From the NCBI RefSeq assembly GCF_030815295.1, contig NZ_JAUSWP010000008.1: a stretch of 24,082 bases of DNA, one strand, 5' to 3'. The notes below the pieces were generated by a model, which worked only from the letters and a program-made list of their open reading frames with translations, was not told where the DNA came from and made no database searches. Made by a program: the position numbers and the translations under genes. Origin of the DNA: Mycoplasma yeatsii. Lineage in GTDB: Bacteria > Bacillota_I > Bacilli_A > Mycoplasmatales > Mycoplasmataceae. Shown one piece after another: positions 7,566 through 15,170 of this stretch. The first letter of the stretch is position 1. Each line of letters opens with the position of its first letter.

Positions 7566-8915
7566 TTATTCAGTTAATAATACAATTGCTTTTGTATAAA
7601 TTTCTAGCATTTTTTTCAGATCTTCAATTCATACGTATTCATTGTATGCGTGCATTGTTGATTCTTCAATATCAAATTCAGCTCCAAAAGCTACAACGTT
7701 TGGCATTGATTTAGCATAAGTTCCACCACCAATTGCTAAAGGTTTAGATTCTAAATCACCAGTAACTTCTTGATACACTTTCATTATTTTTTTAATTAGA
7801 TCTGATTCTTTTGGAACATAAACACTATCTTCGATTGCTACAATTTCAGTTGAGATGTTTAAGTTTTCTAAATAATCAGTTAATGTTGGTATAAAGATTT
7901 GTTTTGGTTCTGTAAATACTGGAACTCTAAAGTTAAAACTTGCTGTTGAAGTTCCGCTTTTAATATTTATTATTCCTAAATTTTGAGTTAGTGATCCAGT
8001 TTCATCAGTAATATCACCAAATACATTTGATAAACTAAAGTCTAAATGAACATCTTTTGCTAAAAAATCAGTTATAGGATGATGAACATCATTTTCATAC
8101 ATCGCTTTTGATAGTCAAGTTGCAGCATTAACTCCAACTCATGGCATACTACCGTGTCCAGCTTTTCCTTGAACTACTAATTTTTTCTTAACTATTGAGT
8201 TAGAGATTTCATTATCAGTTAATCATTTAGAGATTTCTTCTATTTTAGGACCTTTATAAGTAACAGTGTCACAAATTATGTTAAATGCTGATCCACCTTT
8301 GATTTCAATATCAGTTCTTGTTTTTGTTTTGATATTTAAATCTACAATTCATTTTTCAGCATAAACTACAGGAAATTCTCCATCAGGAACATAACCGGCA
8401 TCTCCAACACCATGATCAGCAATGTAAGCACGGATTGAATCTCATGTTGTTTCTTCAGTAAGACCAAAAATCATTCTTATTTTGTATTTATCAGATTTAA
8501 ATCCTTGATCTTTTAAATATTTCAACGCATATAAGTTCATCATAGTAGGTCCTTTATCATCAAATGAACCTCTACCAATTAATTTTCCATCTTCTTCAAT
8601 TGGTTCAAATGGATTTGTAAATCATTGATCAATATTTCCAGGTGGCACAACATCTAAGTGACATAAAATAACAAAAGTTTTTTCTCCATCACCATAATCT
8701 AAAAATCCATATCTGTTTTGAGGATCTTTAAAAGTTTTAAAACCTAATTTATTAGCTAAATCAATGGTATATTCTAAAACTTCTTTTGTTGCTTTACCAT
8801 ATGGAGCGTTTTCTTCAGGTTCTGTTAAAAAAGAAGGTATTGAGATAAGTTTTTTAGTTTCTTGTAAAGCTTCTGGAAAATAATTATTTATTAAATCTTT
8901 TTCATCAATTTTCAT
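7566..8915 (-). CDS. pepV: M20-family dipeptidase (PepV-type)
   Basis: A zinc-dependent cytosolic exopeptidase that cleaves dipeptides and supplies amino acids to an organism that makes few of them. The 449-residue product carries the M20 metal ligands in the usual order: the HxD motif in VILCHLDVVPPG (His86, Asp88), RGSFDDKGPTMMNL with the bridging Asp at about 119-120, and the catalytic Glu-Glu in FGLTEETTWD (about 153-154). Near the C-terminus lie AIGGGTYAKSMPNVVAFG and the terminal His region. The WxxGGxF-type lid pattern matches the PepV branch rather than the ArgE branch. Start ATG at 8915 follows AAGGAG. Stop is TAA at 7566; a TGA at 7629 is Trp. Monocistronic. Confidence 0.93.
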
Positions 8916-8976
8916 ATGCTTTCTCCTTTTTATATCTCTATATAATTTTTATATCATTTTAACAACTATAATGGAA

Positions 8977-9007
8977 ATTATACTTAAAGATTAGTTTTTG
9001 AATTCAA
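8977..9007 (-). promoter_or_regulatory. Probable pepV promoter
   Basis: On the minus strand TATAAT (8982-8977) lies 19 nt after TTGAAT (9007-9002), about 62 nt before the pepV start. A perfect 12-bp palindrome, ACTAATATTAGT (9012-9023), sits just upstream, between this promoter and the divergent one. Confidence 0.4.
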
Positions 9008-9070
9008 CTAAACTAATATTAGTATAACAAGTTAAAGAATTGTGGTCTAGAAGATACATTTTAAAAGTTT

Positions 9071-9099
9071 TATAATAATTTTACCTAAAAAGACAGGAG
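9071..9099 (+). promoter_or_regulatory. -10 box and ribosome binding site of the surface protein gene
   Basis: TATAAT at 9071-9076 lies 33 nt before the ATG at 9109, and AGGAG at 9095-9099 lies 9 nt before it. No good -35 is visible; TTGTGG at 9040-9045 is too far upstream. No long homopolymer or dinucleotide tract, such as drives phase variation of some mycoplasma surface genes, is present here. Confidence 0.45.
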
Positions 9100-9108
9100 T
9101 GATTATAA

Positions 9109-10356
9109 ATGCAAAAAGATATAAATAAAAATTTAGAAGAGAAAAAAGGCAGAAAAAAATGAGCATTACTTGGGTTATTGTTACTTTTATTAGGTGGGGG
9201 TACTACTGCTACAACTATAGCTGTTGTTAACCGAAATAAGAAAATTGATGGTAAGAAAATTGATGGCAAACAAGTTATTAATGAAGTTTGAAATGAAAAA
9301 TTCTTTAATAAACTTTTACGACCAATGTACTATGGAAATGTAATTAAACAATTAAACAAAGAATTAAAACAAAAAGGGGTAGAAGAAGTTTCATTTGATT
9401 TCCCAAGTTTATTAGACACAACCATTGGTAATGCTAACAATTTTAATGTTAAATATAAAAACGAAACAATTAATCTTCAATTTGGTGAATTTATGCCACT
9501 ATCAAAAGAACCTACTTACAATGAAGGTAAAACAATTTGTACTGATATGGGTTGAAAATTCTTTGTTTTAACAGATGATAAAAAAAGACACTATATTATC
9601 AGTCCTCAAACTATGGAAAAAACTGTTAAAGAAGTTCCAACACAATTACCATGATTCATTAATGGTCTAGACGAAGTTTTTAAAGGAAATGAAAACAAAG
9701 AAATTAAGGGTATTGAAAATTGAGATACTTCAGATTTTGAAGTTCTACGCTTTGTTTTTTGAGATGCAAAAAAATTTGATCAAGATTTAGCTAGTTGAAA
9801 TACTTCTAATGTAAAAGGTTTAGTTTCCACTTTCTTTAATGCAGAATCATTTAATCAAGATATATCAAGTTGAAATACTTCTAATGTAACAAATATGAGC
9901 GGAGCTTTTAGTGGTGCTAAAAGTTTTAATCAAGATTTGAGTAAATGAGATACTTCAAAAGTCACTCAAATGATAGGTACATTTAAATATGCTGAAAGTT
10001 TTAATGGAAACATTACAACTTGAGATTTAAGTAGTGTAAATGAAATTGACGGAATGTTTGAAAATGCAAAAAAATTCAATCAAGATATATCAACAAGAGA
10101 GATTGAAGTTGATGGTAAAAAATACAAAGCTTGAGATACTTCTAATATCAGATCAATGAACGAAGTGTTTTTAAATGCAACTTCATTCGATCAAAATATA
10201 TCTAACTGAAATGTTGATAAAGTTAATAAATCTTACAAAATAACAGCACGTGATGAGGACGGTCGAATAACCGCTTCAGAACCAACTTTTAGCGACTTTG
10301 AAACTGGAAGTAAATTAACTGCAGATAAAATGCCTAATTTTATAGAACCTAAATAA
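9109..10356 (+). CDS. Membrane-anchored surface protein with DUF285 (BspA-like) repeats
   Basis: The 415-residue product starts with a charged stretch (MQKDINKNLEEKKGRKK), then one hydrophobic segment at about residues 18-40 ending in VVNRN. There is no cysteine near it, so it lacks a lipobox and looks anchored by an uncleaved helix rather than a lipid. Residues about 60-215 are a non-repeat region. From about 215 on come six copies of a 25-residue unit of the form F(N/D)QD(I/L)SxWNTSNV..M...F..A, starting at residues 223, 248, 273, 298, 323 and 360. DUF285 repeats are common in surface proteins of the mycoides cluster. All twelve Trp codons I read are TGA. It is the only plus-strand gene here. 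Host-contact or adhesion roles are inference. Confidence 0.88.
9775..10224 (+). repeat. 75-nt tandem coding repeats (DUF285 units)
   Basis: Six units start at 9775, 9850, 9925, 10000, 10075 and 10186. The first four intervals are exactly 75 nt; the fifth is 111 nt because 12 codons (around EIEVDGKKYKAW) are inserted. Each unit encodes a phenylalanine-led FxQxI/L start and, in all but the fifth, a TGA-encoded Trp seven residues later. Confidence 0.85.
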
Positions 10357-10370
10357 TAAAATTAACAGAA

Positions 10371-10399
10371 AACAAGATGTATATGCATCTTGTTTTTTT
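10371..10399 (+). terminator. Terminator of the surface protein gene
   Basis: A perfect 9-bp stem, AACAAGATG/CATCTTGTT (10371-10379 and 10386-10394), is followed by T-rich sequence on the plus strand, 14 nt after the stop. Confidence 0.9.
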
Positions 10400-10410
10400 A
10401 TTGAAAATAC

Positions 10411-10436
10411 AAATAAAAAAGCGTTTCTAGAACGCT
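10411..10436 (-). terminator. Terminator of the division gene unit
   Basis: The stem AGCGTT/AACGCT (10420-10425 and 10431-10436) with a 5-nt loop is followed on the minus strand by TTTTTTATTTG. The upstream arm overlaps the sepF stop codon (10435-10437). It faces the convergent surface-gene terminator about 20 nt away. Confidence 0.85.
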
Positions 10437-10884
10437 AGTTTTTAATTGTAAATTTATAAATCATTTCATGTAATCTAGTGTATTCACCATTTTTAACATA
10501 TAACACACCAGCTATAAAGTTTTTAAAACGTTTTTTGTCTTCTAAATCAAGTTTTTTTAAATCTACAAATACAACTTTTTCTTTTAATAATCTATCTGTT
10601 ATTTTTTGTACTTCAGAAAAACTACTAGGAGCAATTACATTAGTTTTTGCTGATATTTTTTGAAAAGAAGTTAAATTAGAATCTGCTTGGTTAATAGATT
10701 TTGCTTTGTTATCGTGATTCTCATTTTCATAATTTTGATTAGAATCAAAAACTGTAAATTTTAATTGTTGATTTTCTTTTGAATTATTATCTGATTCATA
10801 GAAATTTTGATCAAATGATGAAGTTGGAAATTCAATGTTTGTAGTCACTTCTACTTTCTGATTTTTCTTTTTTTTAAATCACAT
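10435..10884 (-). CDS. sepF: Cell division protein SepF
   Basis: SepF tethers and arranges FtsZ filaments at the membrane. The 149-residue product ends in the SepF domain (about residues 86-149): SFSEVQKITDRLLKEKVVFV, then DLKKLDLEDKKRFKNFIAGV with the conserved Gly of the dimer core, then the LYVKNGEY strand. Before it is a long Asn/Ser/Gln/Asp-rich linker (about 25-80). The start is the ATG at 10884: it has AAGGAG overlapping the ftsZ stop, and its second codon is TGA (Trp), giving MWFKKKKNQKVEV. A short hydrophobic/basic N-terminus is the expected membrane anchor of SepF. Read with the standard code, the gene would be called 12 residues short from a GTG at 10848. Last gene of the unit. Confidence 0.93.
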
Positions 10885-10894
10885 ATTACTCTCC

Positions 10895-12019
10895 TTATTT
10901 TAAGAATGTTGGAAAATCATCTTCATCATCAATTGTTGCAAATGTAGTACTTTGATCTTCTAAAATTTCTTCATATTCTTTCTCTTCATTTTTATCCATA
11001 ATAGATTCAATGTTTGTTGATCTGTAGTATTCACTTGCTGGTTTTTTAACAAATTCTTGTTGTTGGTTAGCTGAGTTAAATCCTGTAGCAATAACTGTAA
11101 CAATAATTTCATCATTTTCAGTTAATTCATCATTAATTGCCATACCAAAAATAATGTTTAAATCCTTATTGTTAGTTGCTTGAGTAATTACATCAACCGC
11201 ATCATAAGCATCATTTAAACTAACTGTACTTCCACCAGTAATATTAACAATAATATCTTGAGCACCTGAAATTGAAGCTTCTAACAACGAAGAAGACATT
11301 GCTTTTTTAGCAGCTTCAGTTGCTTTTTCTTTTCCTGAAGCAATACCGATTCCAAATAATGCATCTCCTTTTTTAGCCATAACATTTTTAATGTCTGCAA
11401 AATCTAAGTTAATGATTGCTGGAACTGCAATTAGATCAGTAATTGTTTGAACTCCTTGTTTTAAAATTGCATCAGTTTCTTTGAATGAATCTTGAATTGG
11501 AATTCCTCCGATGTATTCTAATAATTTATTGTTAGAAATTACAATCATTGAATCAACGTGTTTTTTTAATTCTTGAAGTCCACTTGTTGCATTATTCATA
11601 CGGTGTTTTCCTTCAAATAAGAATGGTTTTGTTACAACCGCAATAACTAATGAACCTAGTTCTTGAGCGATTCTAGCAATAACAGGAGCAGCACCAGTAC
11701 CTGTCCCTCCACCCATTCCTGCAGCAACAAAAATAAGATCAGCACCTTTTAATGCTTCTTTAATTTCTTCTTCAGTTTCTAAAGCAGCAGCTTTTCCAAT
11801 TTCTGGATTTCCTCCTGCTCCTAAACCTTTAGTTGTTTGTTCTCCTAAAATAATTTTGTTTGGAACTGGAGATGATTGTAAAACTTGTGCATCTGTGTTT
11901 GCAACAAAGAATTCAACACCTTGAACGTTTTCGTTATACATTCTATTTATGGCGTTGTTTCCTCCTCCACCTACTCCAATAACTTTAATTTTTGCAACTT
12001 GATTAAATCTATTTTCCAT
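10895..12019 (-). CDS. ftsZ: Cell division protein FtsZ
   Basis: FtsZ is the tubulin-like GTPase that forms the division ring. The 374-residue product has the N-terminal nucleotide site VIGVGGGGNNAINRM (about 13-27), the tubulin signature GMGGGTGTGAAP (about 101-112), the T7 synergy loop NLDFADIKNVM (about 204-214) with the catalytic Asp pair, and a linker. The C-terminal peptide DDFPTFLK (last residues) resembles the conserved tail that binds FtsA and SepF. The start ATG at 12019 has AAGGAAGG upstream. It lies between ftsA (62-nt gap) and sepF (10-nt gap). Confidence 0.98.
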   Translation of the reverse strand: MENRFNQVAKIKVIGVGGGGNNAINRMYNENVQGVEFFVANTDAQVLQSSPVPNKIILGEQTTKGLGAGGNPEIGKAAALETEEEIKEALKGADLIFVAAGMGGGTGTGAAPVIARIAQELGSLVIAVVTKPFLFEGKHRMNNATSGLQELKKHVDSMIVISNNKLLEYIGGIPIQDSFKETDAILKQGVQTITDLIAVPAIINLDFADIKNVMAKKGDALFGIGIASGKEKATEAAKKAMSSSLLEASISGAQDIIVNITGGSTVSLNDAYDAVDVITQATNNKDLNIIFGMAINDELTENDEIIVTVIATGFNSANQQQEFVKKPASEYYRSTNIESIMDKNEEKEYEEILEDQSTTFATIDDEDDFPTFLK

Positions 12020-12081
12020 TTTAAAAACCTTCCTTTTCTTATAGACACAAAAACCATTATCTTTATTTTATTTTATTAAAT

Positions 12082-13338
12082 TTAATTGCTCTTGTTTTTA
12101 TTTTCAAAATATTTATCTACTATTGTAGTTGTTTGTAAGCTTGTTTCGTCTTCATTTAGGTATAATTCATCAGCATTATTAGCAATATTTCTATTTGCAA
12201 ACGTTGCTAGACCTATTAATGAACAAGAATCTCCACCCATAATAAAATCACCTATTCAGTTCTGACCGCAAATATAATCTCTATTTGTTAGACATACTAA
12301 ACTTTTAACTCCAGGAATATTTGAAATTGATCCAAAGTTGTAAATATCATATTCTTCTGAAGTTGAATCTATTATAGAATCTTTTATTTCTTGATACATT
12401 TCTATAATTTTATCATTTACTATTTCTTTTAACTTATCAGCTGTAACAATATCTAAACTTTTTGTCTTTTTATTTCATCGGCTAAACACTTTAATATTTT
12501 TTAAATTATCAGAACCAAAATCAATGTTATTAAAAACATATTTAGAAGCTAAATTCAAATCAATATCCATAAATTGACTAACTTCATATAATATTTTTTC
12601 TACACCAAATGGCATTCTAACAATTTTACTTAAAATATTATGTCTAAATAATCCTATTTCAATTTCGTTATATCTTCAATCAACGATGATTTTAAAGGGA
12701 TTTTTCTTGTCTGACACCATTTCATGTAAAGCAAAGATTTTAGGTTTTGCTCATAAAACTTTCTTACCAATTTTAGTAAGAGTTTTTTCATGTGATTCAT
12801 ATAGTGTCTTATCAATTGTAATAATTGAAGAAACTATTGTTACATCTTTTCCATTCATATTTATGTTATCTAATTGGTTAAGATCAACTTTTTGATTATC
12901 AATAAATAACTCATATATTTTATTATCTAAAATTTTAATATTTTGAGAAATTTTATTTGGATCGTGTAACTTAGCTGATTTTTTCATAATTAAGTTTAAT
13001 GAAACTGAGTTTTTTAACTTTGAAGTATCTTGTTTAGTTAAATCACAATGTATATTTTTTCTAATAATTGAAATATTATTAGGTAAAACTAACCCAACAT
13101 CTCTTAGTTTTAAATTTTTAAATTTTAGTTCAATTGTATTAAAGTTTTGTTCTAAAAATTTACTTATAATATTTGTTTCTTTAACAATTCCTTGACTAGT
13201 TAAAATTTCAGCTCCATCACCATAATAAGTATTTTCATAAACAACAACAACTTGATTTTTATAAAATCTAATTACTTCAAATTTGATTGAATGATGACGT
13301 ATTTCAACAATAGGAAATAAACTAGTTTCTCTGTTCAT
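12082..13338 (-). CDS. ftsA: Divergent FtsA-like cell division protein
   Basis: A 418-residue protein filling the ftsA position between rsmH and ftsZ. FtsA is an actin-fold ATPase that links FtsZ to the membrane; usual length is about 420-440. Similarity is weak: an N-terminal strand pattern (IVEIRHHSIKFEVIRF), GDGAEILTSQGIVKE resembling the FtsA 'G-I-V' loop, a central DWRYNEIEIGLFRHNIL (phosphate-2-like 'D-G-x-x-T' replaced), and a C-terminal block IYNFGSISNIPGVKSLV followed by GDFIMGGDSCSLIGLATFA, where FtsA has its last nucleotide-site strands. The C-terminus lacks an evident amphipathic helix. Assignment leans on context. Start ATG at 13338 follows AAGAGG, 9 nt after the rsmH stop. Internal TGA codons are Trp. 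Confidence 0.65.
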
Positions 13339-13347
13339 ACTAACCTC

Positions 13348-14277
13348 TTATTTTTTTTCAATTACTCAAAGTTTAGCACTATGACTTCTTTTGTTATTTT
13401 CTAATTCATCATTTGTTGGTTTAATAGGTTTTTTAACAATCAATCTATAATTTGAATCTGATTCAACATGAATAGGTAGACTAGACAGTATTTGTTCTTG
13501 TTTATAATTTGTAACACTATTAAATGAATTTTTAACTATTTTTTCTTCTAATGAATGAAAGGTGATCACACATATTCTTGCTTTGCTATTTAACAATTCT
13601 AATGCTTGAGTGATTGATTCTTGTAAAGCATTTAGCTCGTTATTTACATAAATTCTTAATGCTTGAAATGTTTTTTTAGCAGGGTGTTTTTGTTGTTTTA
13701 ACACTTTTTGAGGTAATGCTTTTTTAATAACATCAACTAATTGTAAAGTCGAATTTATAGGTCTAGAATTAATGATTTGTTTTGCTATTTTTCTAGCATT
13801 TAATTCATCACCATATCTAAATAAAATATCAGCTATTTGAGTTTCAGAATAAGTATTTATAATTTCATCAGCTGTTAATTTATTATTTGCTCTATCCATT
13901 CTCATATCTAATGGACCATCGAATCTGTAACTAAATCCACGTTCAGCTATATCAAATTGAGGTGAAGAAACTCCTAAATCATATAATATGCCATCAACAC
14001 TAAAAACATTATTTAAAGCTAATTGCATAGAAATATTACTAAAATTAGATTCAATAATTTTAAAATTAGAACTAATTTGTTTTAATTTATCTTCACTTTT
14101 TTCTATTGCTTGTTTGTCTTGATCAAAACAATATAACATTCCTTTATCTGAAAGTTTTTTTAATATTTCACTAGAATGTCCTGCTCTTCCTATAGTACAA
14201 TCTACATAAATACCATCAGGTTTAATATTTAAATATTCTATACTTTCTTTTAATAAAACCGGTATATGTTCTTGCAT
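13348..14277 (-). CDS. rsmH: 16S rRNA (cytosine-1402 N4)-methyltransferase RsmH
   Basis: RsmH (formerly MraW) methylates C1402 in the 30S decoding centre with S-adenosylmethionine. The 309-residue product starts MQEHIPVLLKESIEYL and has the SAM-binding YVDCTIGRAGHSSEIL, then LYDLGVSSPQFDIAERGFSY with RFDGPLDMRMD. Also present are KTFQALRIYVNNELNAL and CVITFHSLEEKIVKN, the full family signature set. Start ATG at 14277 follows AGGAGG. A TGA at 13366-13368 is Trp; the true stop TAA is at 13348, so the C-terminus reads SAKLWVIEKK. It is the first gene of the division unit; mraZ, its usual upstream neighbour, is not there. Confidence 0.97.
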
Positions 14278-14301
14278 TAGAAATTGCCTCCTAAAACTTT
14301 T

Positions 14302-14342
14302 CTAGTTATTTATTCTTAATTTTTATTATACCTAATAACTAG
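14302..14342 (-). promoter_or_regulatory. Promoter of the division unit enclosed by an inverted repeat
   Basis: On the minus strand TATAAT (14330-14325) lies about 48 nt before the rsmH start. It is enclosed by the perfect 9-bp inverted repeat CTAGTTATT/AATAACTAG (14342-14334 and 14310-14302). No convincing -35 is seen. The arms could form an operator straddling the start site or a hairpin in the leader. No GTGG/AAAGTG-type direct repeats, as bound by MraZ proteins, are visible. Confidence 0.45.
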
Positions 14343-14414
14343 ATCTATTATTTATTAATTAAATAAGAGCTTTTTTATAATATTAATATATCACTTAAAA
14401 ATATAGTTTAAAAG

Positions 14415-14441
14415 ATAAAAAAAGAGATCTAATGATCTCTT
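14415..14441 (-). terminator. Terminator after rpmF
   Basis: A perfect 8-bp stem, AAGAGATC/GATCTCTT (14422-14429 and 14434-14441) with a 4-nt loop, is followed on the minus strand by a T-run. It ends the pheS-pheT-DUF177-rpmF unit. The stretch 14278-14414 beyond it holds only the rsmH promoter region. Confidence 0.92.
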
Positions 14442-14451
14442 AATGTTTTTA

Positions 14452-14631
14452 TTAAGCTGAAACAACTTTAACTTCTTTTTGTTTGTAGAATCCACATTCT
14501 CTACATACACGGTGAGGTTTTATCATAGCCCCACAGTTAGTACATGACACGATAGCTGAAGCAACTAAAGCTAGATGACTTCTTCTTTTGTTTTTTGCAG
14601 ATTTACTTGTCTTTCTAAATGGTACTGCCAT
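14452..14631 (-). CDS. rpmF: 50S ribosomal protein L32
   Basis: A 59-residue protein of the large subunit. It begins MAVPFRKTSKSAKNKRRSH, as L32 does, and has two Cys pairs (CTNCG and CREC) that form the zinc-binding form of L32, flanking the GAMIKPHRV segment. Start ATG at 14631 follows AAGGGGG. It lies 17 nt after the DUF177 gene, the widespread yceD-rpmF pairing. Confidence 0.96.
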   Translation of the reverse strand: MAVPFRKTSKSAKNKRRSHLALVASAIVSCTNCGAMIKPHRVCRECGFYKQKEVKVVSA

Positions 14632-14648
14632 GTTATTACACCCCCTTA

Positions 14649-15170
14649 TTAATTATTCTTTTCTTTATCTTTAATAAATTCGTCAAGCTTTTCTCATCTT
14701 GGATCAACTTTATTTTGATTTTCAGTTTCGAAATTCTCTTCACTTAATAAAGTTCATCCAAAACCGTCCTTGTTAATTATATCATTAGTTAATGATAAAT
14801 TGAAAGGTAAATTTATATTTATTTGTTCAATAATGTAATCAAACAAGTCAAATTCATTTTTTAAAATAATGTTATTAGTTGAATCAATATCTTTATCGAA
14901 GCTATATTCATCATCTCAATCAATATAATCACTATATTTAATTTCTTTTCCAGTTCTTGCATCAATTGCAGTTAGAGTGTAGTTAATAACTCCGGTTGCT
15001 CTAACAGTTTGAATAGATTCAATATAATCTAGATCAATATCAAAGTTAACATAATCAATAGATTTAACTAATGAATTAGTACAAACTACATCAGTTAAAT
15101 TATCTAAATCACCTTTTAATTCTTGGTGTTTATTTTTAGATAATTGTTGTTTTGTAAAACTTAATTTCAT
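14649..15170 (-). CDS. DUF177 family protein (YceD/Dhp61-like)
   Basis: A 173-residue acidic protein of the DUF177 family, which is usually encoded next to rpmF; in plants and bacteria members are linked to 23S rRNA accumulation. Visible family features are the strand pattern around VVCTNSLVKSIDYVNFDIDL and the mid-region ATGVINYTLTAIDARTGKEI. An acidic stretch leads to the C-terminal FGWTLLSEE, and DPRWEKLDEF at the end is the family hallmark 'DPRW..L'. The CxxC of some members is missing (one Cys only). Its ATG overlaps the pheT stop by one base (TAATG), implying translational coupling to pheT. Confidence 0.88.

Noticed and set aside
8916..9108. Phase-variation tract controlling the surface gene
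   Set aside because: No homopolymer or short tandem repeat of notable length is found in the promoter or early coding region.
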